Assembly (NCBI GenBank): GCA_007449985.2
Contig: VIIQ02000575.1
Location: 248,001-312,000, forward strand
Reading direction: 5' to 3'
Length of the DNA stretch: 64,000 bases
Origin: Desmodesmus armatus
Taxonomy: Eukaryota > Chlorophyta > Chlorophyceae > Sphaeropleales > Scenedesmaceae
This document shows positions 1 through 12,965 of the stretch, piece after piece. Made by a program: the position numbers and the translations under genes. Each line of letters begins with the position of its first letter. Position 1 is the first letter of the stretch. The notes under the pieces are model-generated. The model saw only the letters and a list, made by a program, of their open reading frames with translations. It ran no database searches and had not been told where the DNA came from.

Positions 1-1390
1 CACCACGTGGCGCTCATCTGCTCCGATCTGGATCGCAGCCTGGAGTTCTACCAGGGCGTGCTGGGTAAGGGCTGGGTACAGCAGCAGCAGCAATGGTGGT
101 GTGCACATGTGGCATGGTAACAGGCACCTGGCTGAGCAAACTGTACCAACCCTCACTAACCAAAGCGTGTAGTGTAAGCGGCAGCTGTGAATGCAAAGTG
201 CACTTGCAGCAGCACACCCATCTCCACACCCGACCCATGCCTTGCTGTCTGTCGCCTTGCTGTCTGCTGCTTTGCTGTCCCCTCCCCACACACCACACGC
301 CACCAGGCCTGGAGGTGAACCCGGACCGTCCACATGATAAGCTGCCATACAGGGGCGCCTGGCTGTGGATTGGCCCTGAGATGATTCACCTCATGGAGCT
401 GCCCAACCCCGACCCATCAGACAGGGCAAAGCGTCCAGGTACGCTCATTCCCTGTCTTGCTGCTGTGCTGTCCCAACAGCCCTAGGGCGAGCGCAAGGTT
501 TCTTGGCCGTATCCTTTGGGTTGCGCCCAGGGTGCCTTGCTCTGACCCTTGATTGGCCGGTCATATCCTTTGGGGTTCTGTACTAGTAATGGGGGGGGGG
601 GGGGAGAGGGATGCACAGATCTGGCTGCAGTGCTTTGCTGTGATAGGTGCCGTCTTGTAGGTTGTTTTAGGTAGACTAGGTTGATTTGGCATGTCACCAG
701 CAGGCATCGGTAGCGTAGGTAGCTGTAGGGTAGAACAGATGTAGGCTTGGCCTGCTGTTGCATGTCTTGTCACACACAGGCACTCCGCCTCAGAGGGCCC
801 AAGTCCTTCTAGTAGAGCTGAGTGGAGTCAACAAGCTTCCAGCGGGGCTCGGTACGTTTGTACGGCCCATGCCAATGGCACACACACCTGCTGTCGCTGT
901 GTGCTTCTGTTGTATCACACACTTGGGTTAAACACTTCGGTGGTGCAGCCATCAGCACCATTCCAGCAATCTTCACTAACATATGCCTGGTTTTTTGCAC
1001 TCCTGCATGCCTGCTACAATGGCAGAGGGGTGTACCAGGATCACTTGCAAGTTCTGTCGTGGCATGTTCTGCCTGACTGCCTGCGCATCACAGCAGCACA
1101 TAGTGTCATCTGTTCCACATCGCCCTGCCATATGCCCTCACCAACAGCACTCTTGTTCTTGTGTCCAAATCTTGTTCATGCCGCTGTCTATCATCGCTGC
1201 TGCTGTTGCAGAGCACGGAGGGCGCGACCGCCACTTCTGCATCGGTGTTGCTGATGTGGACAAGTTGGCTACCCTGCTGGATGGTGCCAGCATCCCCTAC
1301 ACCCGCAGCATGTCAGGCAGGCCGGCTATCTTCTTCAGGGACCCTGATGCCAATACCCTGGAGTGTGTGGAACTCGAGCCCTGGAGGTGA
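1..1390 (+). CDS. VOC/glyoxalase-fold protein, 3' part (5' end outside window)
   Basis: Three exons join in phase: 1-64, 307-438 and 1212-1390, with GT-AG introns and a TGA stop at 1388. The first exon opens in frame with HHVALICSDLDRSLEFY, the usual start of a vicinal-oxygen-chelate domain: a metal-ligand His followed by a short strand and the D-x-x-x-S-x-x-F-Y helix. The second exon carries GAWLWIGPEMIHLMEL, where the His and Glu sit where this fold places metal ligands. The third ends with FFRDPDANTLECVE, the classic DPDGN-x-x-E signature. This matches plant glyoxalase-I-like proteins of about 130-170 residues. They are metal-dependent, but their substrates are often unknown, so lactoylglutathione lyase activity is not claimed. 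The true start lies left of the window. A TGTAA at 1458-1462 is a possible polyadenylation signal. The second intron is long (773 bp) and holds no other recognisable feature. Confidence 0.85.
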
Positions 1391-3939
1391 AGCAGCAGCA
1401 CCGCAGGAATATGAGAAGGTCCTTTTTTGATGGAGTAGCCCTTGAAAGGGTTACGGTTGTAACCATTTCTGAGCTCTCGCTATCACACCAAGAGTGCTTG
1501 CAGTGTCCTGGCTGCTCTGCACTATGCTTGCCTCTGGTTGGTGGTTGTTCTGCGTGTTGTTGGCCCTGCTGTTTGGTATGGTGCTGCCTGAGCACATGGA
1601 CCTGTTTGCAGAAAGGCAGCAAGTGGAGTTGTGGGTGGCTGTTGCACCGAGGATGCATGTGTGTGCTGGGCCAGGGTGTTTTGTGTGTGGTTCCAGGGAG
1701 AGCAGCGGTCTTTGCTGTGTTGATCAGCCTGCAGGTTACTCCTGTTCAGAATGGCAGCCATGTCCAGCTTGTTTGCTTTGTGTAGCGCCACATGTTTGAG
1801 GTGTTGCCCTGTCAGCACTGAGAGGAGGGAAAGCAGAGCAGATTTGCGAGGGTGTTACTGTTGACTAAGAGTCGAGACTGTAGGGGCTCCGGGGCTTGGC
1901 TTGCTGCCAGCTCCTGCAAGAGGCGTGTATGGCTACAAGGCGTGAATGCGCTGCTCTATAGGGCTCTTGCACACAGTAGATGGCCTTTACTGGGTTAGGG
2001 TTCCTGTGGGCCCTGGGGCTGTCTGGCTACCTTGCCTGTGCGTTGGGCAAGGCATACATATCCATACATATCTTCCTATGCAGCTGTGCCTGGGAGTTGT
2101 GAAGGAGGGGGCTGTTGGCTTGACAAGGCTGCAAGTGCTGTTTGCGAAGGCTTTGCCGTGCTGCAGCTCCTGCTGCTGCTGCTGCTTTGCCACAGCTCTT
2201 CCCTGAGCTTTGCTTTGTTGTTTGCTCCAGCACGCTCGATCTATTGGCTGCTGGAGAAGGGGTCGAGCAAGAGGGTGTGCAGGGGGTCTGCCTCTGCTGC
2301 TGTTTGGGGGTGGCACAACTGTCCGTCTGCTCAGACCACAATCTTCGCGTAGTGCCTTGTCCTGCACCAATTTTGCAACTTGGTGCAGTGTAAGACCTAC
2401 GAGTGTTCTGTTTTCGTCTTTCCTTGTACAACAGTTGGGCAGGGGTAGTGCAGAGTGTCATCTTCATGCAGCAGCGGTTGGTGACCAATGGCATATTTAC
2501 CCTTTGTGTGCTGGTTGCTGACTCAGCACCAGTATGTCGCTGACTCAGCATCAGTTTGTACGTTCATCAGCGCGTGTTGCATGGCTATACAGAGCTTGAC
2601 TGGCTCCATGCACGGGTCTTTAGGGATGCTGCTTGTGGTCGGCTTTTTGATGTAAGTTTTTGACCATCAGGGCCTGGAGGCGAGCAGAGTGTTTTTTTCC
2701 TGCACAGGGTGCTGCTGTGATGGGAGTACCGAGCAGTGTAAGAGGGAGGTTTGGGTGATGGCTGGTGGTGTATCGCAAGGAGCAGGGGTTGGGCGGGGGC
2801 TGCAGTCATGTGCCCCCAACGTGTGAAGGGAAGTGTGTTTACTCCAAGCCTGGCGTGCGTTGCTACTGTCATGTGGGGAGTAGAATGTGTCTCCTGATTG
2901 GCCAGGCAGTGTTGTGCGTGCCTCTCGCAGTGTGTTCGTGTGTGTGTGGGCTGCATGTGTATCAAGGCTAGTGTAGGGTCTTGCATGTATTATCAACAGT
3001 AAGATATCACAGCCAGCTTGCGTGTTTGTTGTTTTGTGTACAACACCCGGTTGCAACAGGGGACCTTCTGAACCCTGGCCTTTTGTCGAGGGCAATTTTT
3101 TCGTCAACTATCCAGCAAGTAGCAGTTGCTGGGGTGCACCTGTGCTGGGGCTGTGTGCTGGGGGCTCCTGCTGAGGCAGTCCAAGGGGATAAAGGGTGTA
3201 TTGGCACTCTGCTTGTTGTTGGCATGCCCATTTCTCTCTGCAGGGAGGGATTTCTCCCGTTTATTCGCACAGATGAGTGGGCAAGAAGCGGAGAAAGACT
3301 GCAGCTGCTGTCCCTGCCTGTGTGATGCTGTTTCCAAGGCATGTCTTGCACTGTGCTGCGGCTAGAGCACCAGTTTTCACCCATGTACGTGTGGTGGGTT
3401 GGGGTGTGTGCCCTGAGAAGAGAAGAGATGACCTGACTGTGCTCTTTTGGTGAGCTGTGAGAGCTTGGGTTGGCCGGCGTTTGCTCACCAGATTGGCAGC
3501 TTTTGACTTTTTCTCTGCAGAGGAGCTGTGTGTGATGTGTGTCGGCGGTGAAGCTGTGTTGTTGATGACTCATCTTGGGTGTGTAAGCCTTTGACATGGT
3601 CGGACACTGAGTTTGAGTGCAGCCGATACAATCCTACTGACAGTCAGGCTGTCGACACATACGTCGCCTCCAGTCATTTCAGCCCAGCCGGACAGTCTTG
3701 ATGTGTTGCAAGAATGCAGGTGGCAAGCCATCGTAACACTGTAGCGCTGAGGGCACCTAGGGGGGAGCAGTCTCTGCAGTCGGCAGTGGGGAGGGCTTGG
3801 AAAGCATACTGTGGGTTTACATGTCAATGCCACCTGCCTCCATACCCATGGTGGTGGCATCATGTGAACCTGAAAGTTCTTGAGAGCTAGTCATCACATC
3901 ATTTCAAGCTCGTCACACCCACAGGACAGCACTGTTCCA

Positions 3940-3962
3940 CTCGGTCTTTGTCAAAGACCGAG
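3940..3962. repeat. Perfect 11-bp inverted repeat, 1-nt spacer
   Basis: The arm CTCGGTCTTTG at 3940-3950 is followed by one T and then its exact complement at 3952-3962. The sequence is near palindromic, so it could be a dimer binding site or simply a hairpin. It is intergenic, with no gene within 1 kb. Confidence 0.8.
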
Positions 3963-5064
3963 TTCAGTCAAACCTGAGTTCAGCAAGGTTTTGGCTGTTG
4001 AGACCTGTCCCTGCAGGCAGCATGCTGTGACAGCTACTACTACTCTTACTGTCACAACTTTACAGGGTCAGAGCCTCGCCTGATTGCCCTTTCAGGAGCC
4101 AATTAATTAAGGCGCAAATTAAGGCGCAAAGGGCAATAGGAGCACAATTCAGCCGATGTGTGCTGCCAGCGCCGGACCTTGCTTATCAGGTGCAGCCTGC
4201 TTGACGGTTCTTACCAGCTCCTTGCCAGCTCCTCCATTACCTGTCTCGACAAAGCAGGATGACGAAAAGCGAGCAACTGGCAAGCATTTATCAAGATACC
4301 CTCCGTCAAGCATCAATCAGTCATTGGCACGGTTCAACCAACTAGGCCAACAGGGACCAATGTGCCTTGCTCAGCAGTGCTGAGTCAGCACATGACCTAC
4401 TGTGCATCCCATGTTGGCAGGGCTTAGGCATATGCCTGCTCTCAGTGCAGTGACTGACATGCAGTGCAAGCTGCAACCACACATCGCCTATCCATTCTGT
4501 TCAGTGGCAGGCAGTAGTGAGATTGTATTGCAACACGTGCAACTCAACAGGTTGGCAGAATGCTCATGCCGCTCTGCACCCGTGGTGTGTGCTTGCTCCC
4601 CAACGCGTTGTATCGGCACAGCTGGCCGTGCATGCCGAGGTATTTTTAGCCATTGCACAGCCCACAACTATTGGTACGTTGGAAGCGCACATCACCAGCT
4701 GGACCCTTGCACGCACAGTTCGTCTGTCACTGCTACAATGGGTTCGCATGAATTCAACTGCAGCGATACGTAATGGAGGGGTTCCCACTTGGGCACTGAC
4801 CCAATGAACGTGTTTGTGGCTGTAAGTGCACGGTGCGGTGTTGCAGTACCTCGTTTGGTCGCCAGGCCCTGGGGGGGGGGGGGGGGGGTGCTGGAGACTG
4901 GTCAGGCCCTGCCGGTGAGGGGGGAGGGGAAATTGTTGGACCAGGGGTGGCTGGGTGTTGCAAACTCCTTCACAACCCGGTGATAATGCTTAGCTTTGAC
5001 CGCCGTCACGTTGCTGACAATGGTTATCAAGCCAATCATGTCAACCCGCACAGGGTTCTGTCTT

Positions 5065-5094
5065 TGGGCCCGCAGAACAATGTGTTCTGGGCCC
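5065..5094. repeat. Hairpin with 13-bp stem and 2-nt bulge
   Basis: The left arm TGGGCCCGCAGAACA pairs with TGTTCTGGGCCCA, leaving one 2-nt bulge and a tiny loop. It sits about 110 bp upstream of the CCCH start codon, so it could lie in the promoter or 5' UTR of that gene. Function unknown. Confidence 0.65.
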
Positions 5095-5202
5095 AGCACG
5101 TCGCCTGATCATGCTTTTGAATCTTAATCGATCAACATTGCGAAGCACACACTTGCCTTCTTTATATTGGCCCGTGCATCATCCGGTTGTCCAGCTCGCG
5201 AG

Positions 5203-7764
5203 ATGGCTATGGACAAAAGACAAAGCTCTGATGCGTACATGATGTATGAATTCAAGGTGAGCCTTTCTTGTCGTCCAGGGAGGTGGAGCGCGTGTGCTCT
5301 TTTCGCTCATTGATTGTTTCGGGACCCTTGTGCCTAGAGGCAGCAGAAGGCGATCGCGATGGTACCCCAAGCCTCTTTATGTCGCAACAATTCCATACAA
5401 TCACATGACATGTCGTTGCTGCTCAACCTAACCGTTGCGGGTGCAACAGCAGTCAGTGTGTCCTCCAGTGTCATGTCCCTCCTGTGCTCCGACACTGCTG
5501 CAGGTGAAGCTCTGTCCGCGGCTGGATCACCACAACTGGAAGCACTGTCCCTACAGACACCCAGGGGAGGTGGCAGCACAACGCAGACACCCCAGCCTGC
5601 ACAAGCCGGCCTTCTGTATGAACTTGAAACTGGTAGGCCTGCTGTGAGGGTGCTTGTATAGGCTGATGACGTTGATCATGGTTTCACAGCCTGTGAGTGT
5701 TGTCGAGAAGTGACAAGCCTGCTTGTTGATAGGGTGCTGCTGTGCTGCCTGCCAGGCTGGCTCCCTACTAGCCCGCGAACTGGTTGATGCTGCTCTTCAT
5801 GTCTGCCCTGCTCATGAAATTGCCCACTGCTTTGCATTGCCTTGCAGTATGGCAGCTGTGCCGCCGGAGATGACTGCCCTTTCAGCCACAACACCTTTGA
5901 GATGAGCTTGCACCCGGAAAGGTGCGGCAGAGCTGCTGGCCAGCCAACTCAGCATGGTTGTGTTTGCATGTGATTCAAGACAACATTGTGTGTGAAACAT
6001 CGGTGGAACAGCAGCTCGTGAAATCACGCACCAGTGTTGCAGCCAGCGTGGCATCTGTACTGAAGCAAGTGACGCCATCTGTACTCGAGGAGGTCGGGTG
6101 TGTGCTGGGCTGTGCTGATGTACATGCCTTTGGGTTGGTAGCTGAACACCTCACGGTTGTTTGTTGCTGCAGGTACAAGACCACGCTGTGCACTTTGGGT
6201 GGCAACTGCAACAGAGAAATCTGCTTCTTTGCACACAGGTGTGTCCACTGGCCAGCACAGGGGTTAATAGAGGGTGCCATCTTAGGGGGGGGGGGGGGGG
6301 GGCATCCTGCAGATTCTGCTTGCATGCATGGCGCATGCCAACGATGCAGCATGCATCAAGGCGCTGTCAGCTGTCGTGGGATCTCCATTCAATGCATGTC
6401 TGCAGCTGCGCCTGCATTTTCGGGTGTTGTTGGTCCTTCTTATATAGCTGCTGCATGTGAACTCTTTTCCTTGCAGCACCGAGGACTTGCGCACCCCTGA
6501 TGTGACAGCACCCCTTGGTGCTATGGGGCCAGAGACAACCATCAACCTGACCCACATTGCAGAGGATGCCAATGCAGCAGCAGAGTCTGCAGCCTCGCAG
6601 GCGGCAGCAGTACCTGAGCTCTTGGTGCAAGGTGACGGTGGGATGCAGGTGCTCCTGCAGCCCCCGCCGCCGCTGCAGCAGCAGCAGCAGCAGTCCCAGC
6701 AGCAGCAGCAGGCGGTCCAGCACAACAACAACAACAACCTGCAGCACCTCTTGATGCAGTACGAGGGTGGCCAAGCAGCACAGCAGCAACAGCAGCTTCA
6801 GCTGCAGCAGCATGCACGCATGCAGGCTGTGCAGCAGCAGCTCCAGCAGCAGCAGTCGGACCAGCAGGCAATGCTGCTTGCGCAGGTGCAGGCGCAGCAA
6901 CAGCAGCAGCAGATGAACGAACTGGTGCTTGCGCAGCGTCAGCTGCTGCTGGCCAATGGCATGAGCAGCGGTCAGGCTATGATGTCAGGCCTGCCAGCCG
7001 GGCAGATGCTCAACTCCTCCTTCACTGGGGGCAGCATGCAGCAGCGCGGAGGCGCCATGCAGCAGCAGCAGCTGGTGATGCTGCAGGACGCTGCAGGAGC
7101 ACACCGTGGGGAATCCTTTACCAGCCAGTGCTCAACTTCCAGCTATGTCTCAGGCCTAGGTGTCCTGCGTGCAGCGCAGGGGACCCTACCAGTGTCGCCC
7201 CTCATCGACCGCTCCGCGCACTCCTTCACGCTCACCGACCGCAGCCAGACAGGGTCGCTTACTCTTGGGTCTGTTGCAGAGCGGCCCCACAGCTTCTCTG
7301 TCGGCGACAGGCCACAGGCCGCGGCACTGCTGGCAAGCCTGGGTGAGCGAGCACCGTCCTTCACGCTCGGGGAGCGACCTGCATCCTTCACTCTCCTTGA
7401 TGCCTCCAGGGCGAACTCCTTTACCCTGGGGCAGCAGTCTCCTGCTGCTGCGTTGCTTGTGGAGCGCTCTGCTGCTTCTTTTACTGGCATGGAGGGCTCA
7501 GGCGGCCTGGCAATGATGGAGGGCCTGTCTGTTGTGGAGCGCAGCTCACAGACGCAGCGCTCGTTCACTCTGGGGCAGCGCCCTCAGCTGCAGGGCGGGG
7601 CCTGGTACGAGTCTGATACAGCTGCAGGTGGCGTCCTGCAGTCGCCAGCTGGAGACGGTGCGGCTATGTACCAGCTTGCGCAGATGCAGGAGCAGCAGCA
7701 GCCGCAGCAGCAGCAGCAGGGCGGGGGCAGGATGGGCCTGGGTGCTTTGTTCCAGTGGAGGTAG
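5203..7764 (+). CDS. RR-type tandem CCCH zinc-finger protein with polyQ and SFTL repeats
   Basis: Five exons stay in phase: 5203-5256, 5504-5632, 5848-5921, 6173-6238 and 6477-7764, giving about 536 residues. Residues 22-37 form the plant-specific RR motif C-x5-H-x4-C-x3-H. Two CCCH fingers follow: C56-x8-C65-x5-C71-x3-H75 and C92-x5-C98-x4-C103-x3-H107, ending in ICFFAH. This is the RR-TZF arrangement of land plants and green algae. Such proteins bind RNA or DNA, shuttle between nucleus and cytoplasmic granules, and influence mRNA decay. The long last exon is Gln-rich (about residues 170-280) and then holds spaced SFTL-x-x-R units. The first ATG is used; a second in-frame Met lies two codons on. 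The first exon encodes MMYEFK, typical of the start of the RR region, so an additional 5' exon is possible but not needed. Confidence 0.92.
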
Positions 7765-10619
7765 GGCGAGGGTGTATGTTGCCTGGCATGCCTGCTTTGG
7801 GGAGTTAGTTTGCATGACGGGTCGTGAGGCTCTTGGGTGCAAGCGTTTGGAGAACGTGGTACTGTTTGTTGCAGCAATTGCGCGGTTGATCTGTGGCAGT
7901 AGTTGCGTTTTGGCATGGGGTGCTGGTCGTGGATTGTATGCTGCTTTGTCGTTGCGACATTGGCAATGGCGCGCAATTGCTGGCCGCGCGCCCTGAGTGG
8001 TGTGCCTGTATGTCGGTGCTGTTGTGATGCTGTTCACACCAACGCCCACACATGCGAACAATTGAAAGAGCGGCGGCTGCGCAGGTGGTCAGCACTTGAT
8101 GGTGTGGTGGTGTGGGCGGGGCACTGTCATGATCATCATGGCGAGAGGGGCAAGTTCGAACGTTTCATTATACCCCGGTCTTGTGTTGACACCTGACTTG
8201 CAGCCAGTAGATGCATGTCACCATGACCAGGATTAGGTGATTCTTGTAAGGGTGCGCATCAGCGCTCTAACTTGGGAGTTGATGGGGGTGTTGACCGGGT
8301 GGATGGGGTCCCTTTGCTTGAGACTCGTCATGGCTAGCATACACTGTACAAGCAGGTTGCACCTGCTGATTGCTGCGGACATGTTGGGCAGCGCAGGGGT
8401 TGGTGGGGGTTTGGTATCGTGCGCTGTGTGCCTGTATGTTTTGCCAGTGCAGACACTTGTGGTCGATGCTTCAACAGGCGCCTGCCGCCGCAGCACTCGT
8501 AGTGTGAGCTGTGAAGGGCCTGCATATTGGTAGCCAGGCCAACACTGCATTGTACTTTGGTACTGGGGCGGCGTTTGTTTTGTGCTTTTGGGGTTGTGTT
8601 GTGTGTTAGTCCTGCGTCTTGGGTGTGTGTGGGTCTGCCAGGACACCACAGAAGGGCCCCTGAGGCTGTACGCCTGGCTGTCTGGTTGGCAGCCTTGGGA
8701 GTTTTCAGCCTGCATGGCAGGTTTTGGGTTATCAGTGTCTGACATTGACACCTTGAGCAGCAAGGCGGTATCGGCCGGTATTGTATCAGTGGCGTATACA
8801 TTGGTAATAGTTGGCGTGGTCTGTTGGCGTCTTGCTGGCGGATCGAAGTTCTGAAAGGGGCTTGTTGAGATGAGCCTCAATGATGTCATATTGTCTGATG
8901 TCCTATTGTCTAAGTCAATACGGAATATCACCGCTTGGCCAGGGTACTTCTGTATATGCAACCAGCCCTTGGGTTATGGCTGCGCAGCTCCTCCATTGCT
9001 CGTGCTGGTTGGGGACATATCTGCGTCGCACGTGTTCTTGATTTTGTATATACACGGATGTATCCGTGTGAGGTCTGCATCCGTTTTGAGGGGAGGTGGT
9101 TGTGGGCGGCGCAGGTCGCGGACGGACGCCAAGCAAACTTGCCCACAAACGGTTGCGCCGGCGCCTGCCTGTTGAGTCTCGGCCACTGAGCCTCAAAGGA
9201 ACATGTGCACTGCATAGCCCGGTAGTCAAGCGCGGCTTTTGGCAGGCAGGGGCGCGTTGCGCAAGTGCTGTGCATTCCTTGCTCGCTGGCTGGCTGTGCA
9301 GTTTATTGAGCTCAGCTGGCTGGGCGGATTATTGAGCAGACAATATCTTGGTCGTTATATGCCTATAGTGTGTGTATGTGTATCGGTATATAGATGTATG
9401 GATGCAACAGGCTGCATGCTATGCAGTGTGCTGACTTGGGTTGCGCAGGCATGGGGTGATTGAGGTGACCGCTGGCATGGGTTGCACTGAGCAGCCCAGT
9501 TGCAGGGGCTGATTTGTCAGGAACGGCCAGCTGCTACAATGGCTGCTACAGTTGTCAACAGCGTCCACACTGCACTCTGTCTACGACACAACTCGGCAGC
9601 AGTTGTGTCTTGCGCCTGTCTGGTTGCTGACCCTGCTGGTATGCGTGTGTTACGTTGTGCTTGGATGCGTGTGCCAGGGCATGCTGCTGTCGGGGCATTT
9701 GCACAGATTCCGCGGTGGCTTTGTTTGGCTGGAAGACGGGCGTACACAACGCACACCGCACCGCACAAAGATGAACCACAAACAGCCCTGCCAAGCGCTG
9801 CTATTGGTGGCATGACGCTGGCAGTGGTTGTGGTGTACCATGTCTCAAGGTAAATTTGGCGGCCACAGTGGGCCCACATGCCGCGTATGCAAACAGGCAT
9901 TCAGATAGCCCAACAGCGGTCGTCATTTCGTGACAGCTTGGCTTCTGACACCTTCCGCGTTGGGGGAAACAGCAGCGGACGGGTGGTCTGCTAGGGCAAG
10001 ATCACAGTGATTCCAGGCATGCTGATGCATGGCCTTGGGCATGTTGGCCTGATGTTGCTGTATGGCGATCTGGGGATGTGATTCTCTTGGGCGGGCTACA
10101 AGCGGGCGTGCTTGCTGCTGGAAAATCTCGCCTTTCGTTGTTGACTGCAGTTGCCTGTGGGAAGACATGCGAAGCACCTCGGACTGTTATATGAGATGGT
10201 GGCGGCTGTTGGCGCTGTGGGAAGCATTGGCAGAGGATAGAGCCAGCCGGTGATAGCTGCAGCACCCATCACGAACACAGCCAGCCCTGTTCAACGCGAG
10301 CAGCATCCTATGTGTTTGCCCAGTGCGCTTACTCGGTGCGCTTACCCAGTGCGCTCTGCCAACAAGCAACACTGCATCGAGGTCGTGCCCTTGTTTGACT
10401 AGGTTGTGATGCTCTATTATGGTGCACACCAGTTGCACACTGTTTACTTGCTTCGGTCACAAGCCTTTTGGTCTGCTTCTTGGACCTTCACTTGGGCGGA
10501 GGCATGCTCAGCTTGCCAACAGGCAGTGTGTTTTGCCTCAACAGCAGCTTGCCTTTGGGCTTGAGCTCAGACATCACAGCACCTCCCTTCAAGCTAAAGC
10601 CTGTAAGGGCTTTCTACGC

Positions 10620-10657
10620 TCTTTGGCCACTGCGTGGATCTTTGGCCACTGCGTGGG
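10620..10657. repeat. 19-bp tandem duplication
   Basis: TCTTTGGCCACTGCGTGG with one further base is present twice, head to tail. The copies differ at the last base. Intergenic. Confidence 0.85.
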
Positions 10658-11680
10658 TGGAGAGCAGTCCCTAATGTGCAAGCGTGTGGGGCAGCGGGTG
10701 TGGGACATTCTGGGGTGCCAGGTGTTTTTTGGGTTTGTGACTCTTAGTTGCATTTTTGGGTTCAAATGCCACGTGCATTGGTACTTGTAAATTGGCGTGT
10801 GGTGCCGCAAGGTTGGGCGAGTTGCCGCACTTCTACACCCAGTCCATTTGGTGTTGTGGTGTGCCCTAATTGAGCGCTTTACAGCAGCAGTTACCCAGAT
10901 TGCGTCAAGCCCCGCTCTTGGCGAGTTCGACTGCCTGTGATGTGCTGCCTTATATGACACATGCATGCATACGTGGGTTGGTGGTTGACGGTTTCTGCCT
11001 TGTGGGTGGTTTGGTGCGTGTGACGCAATACCGTGCAGGCCCTTATGTTAGCCTGCTGCGTTTGTGATTCGCCAAAGGGTGCGCCGGCCAGGCTGTGCTT
11101 GCCGCTGTGGTTTGCTCAGCACTGTCAGTCTCTCCATGACAGCTACTAGTGACTATGGGGGAGCCACGCCCAGGAGGTGCTTGCAAAGGCTCTTGCAAAG
11201 GCCCTTTGTGGGGTCAGAGCCACTGCTGTTGGCCGGGTTGGTGGGGCAGGGTCACATGCACTTGCGCTGCTATGAAGCCAGGTACTTGCAGTGCAGGGTT
11301 GCTACACTGTGTGGGTGTAGTGACGGCAGTCTTAACTGGCCCCGGTGTCCCTGGTACCCTACACCTGGTGCCCTACAACTGCGGGGTGTTGCCAAGGTTA
11401 CAATGTCTTGCCTGGTTTACTCAAAGGCAAATCGGTTTGCTCTGTGTCACCTGCGTGTGCCGAGGGGTGCATCGGCGTCTGCATCCTGCTTTTTTGGTTC
11501 TGTGGCCTTGTGTGTGTGTGCAGCTCATCCCTATAGGAGCGTCGTCCTCCAACTAGGGACCCGATGCAAACTTGATACTATCGTTGAGTATTGCCAGTTG
11601 CTTGCCCAGCCACCTGTCCATCCAGAGGTCACCAGTTATTGCTCTGCCTGTTGTTTTCCTGTCATGCCTCATCGCTCGCC

Positions 11681-11756
11681 CTTTACGCAAGCACCCATGG
11701 GTTTTATGGCTGTGTAGTCTTTACGCAAGCACCCATGGGCTTTATGGCTGTGTAGT
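11681..11756. repeat. 38-bp tandem duplication
   Basis: Two adjacent 38-bp copies begin CTTTACGCAAGCACCCATGG and differ at one base (a T/C near the middle). This is a recent local duplication in intergenic DNA. Confidence 0.9.
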
Positions 11757-12965
11757 TTTGCAGTCAACGGGCTGTTGCAGCGCCTCGTGGCATTGCACCC
11801 GAGTGCCCAATGACAGGGCTGTTTGTCATCAATGACAAATATTGTTGCTGTGGACTCGTGACGCACTGGGATGTCACATGCTCTTGCGGTGAGCTCAGTA
11901 CTGGTTGTGCACATAATCGCCTGCCTGGTGTTGCAAGGTGCTGTGGCTTGCCTGGTGGTGGGCAGGAATGCACGTTACTCAGCAGCAGGGTGTCACGGCG
12001 CTGGCCAGTGTTTGAGTCAACATGTCGTGCAACGACTGATTGGCTGCTTGATTCTCATGGTTGATGCCTAAGGTGATTGAGTGCTGTGTTGCGCACCATG
12101 AAGCTCAACCACAGCTGATGTCGTGGTGCGTGGGTGGTGGTTCTGTCGGCATGGGGGCTGAGTGGGCAAGGCAGCACTTTTAGTGGACTTTTGGGCTGGA
12201 GCATTGCACTGTTATAACAGTTGTGTGTGTCATGAAACGGGGCGGACCCTTTCGGGCTTGGCTCCCCTTTGTTGGGTCTGCTGACCAGCAGGTACGATAG
12301 TGTGTGGGACGTTGAGGTTGCAGGTTGCACTTATTCAGAAAGGTGAGCGCCTGCAGGCTTTTCAGCTTTCAAGTGTGCAACGCATGTTGGCGCTAGCCCT
12401 TCTTCGCAGCTTGTGCTGCACTTAGATTCCAAGCTGCACCCAAAAATTGCTTGTTGCTCTCTTTGTTGCACGTTTTATTGAGGCTGATGGAATGTACCCA
12501 ACGTTTGGCCGGTAACCTTGGAAGCACATATGCTTTACTTGTAAGGTGAGGGAGGTCACAGAGCAGGAAGGGGTTGTGGAGGTACAACCACAGTCGGCAG
12601 GTGTATAGTGTCTCTATCCTTGGTCATCATACACGCAATTCTCGTAGTGCTCAATGCGCGGTCAAGATCGTCCACGTGAGATCGTCGAGCATGAACCCAG
12701 ATGTAGCCAACCGCGCTGAGACCTACCTCTTCACGTCTCCTTGTTCTTCCATTTGCATTCATTGTGTGTCCATATTCACGGCAACATCGGCATTCCACCC
12801 CAAGGAGGCAGCAGCAGTTGACAGCAAAGAGTCCATACATCACATGCATGTCAAACAACAGCAAACGCCACACAGGCAGACTGTAGACTGACTTACAGCC
12901 TGCTAGGATCAAGTGCTGAAGCAGCCATTCCCTTGACTTCAAACACAAGCAGCACAGGTGTCATA

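Larger units (their letters stand above)
1391..5202. other. Intergenic, no gene recognised
   Basis: About 3.8 kb between the VOC gene and the CCCH gene. It will include the 3' UTR of the first and the 5' UTR or promoter of the second; a TATA-like TTTATATTGG lies at 5161. Short open frames occur on both strands, but none shows a family motif or a consistent splice pattern. It holds two hairpins, listed separately, and a long G-run near 4870. Confidence 0.6.
7765..12965. other. Intergenic, no confident gene
   Basis: About 5.2 kb. It contains the 3' UTR of the CCCH gene (a TGTAA lies near 8245). A + strand frame at about 8588-8854 ends in a hydrophobic stretch, GIVSVAYTLVIVGVV, and might be an exon of an unrecognised gene, but nothing confirms it. 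Two small tandem duplications are listed separately. Other open frames look like chance. Confidence 0.5.
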
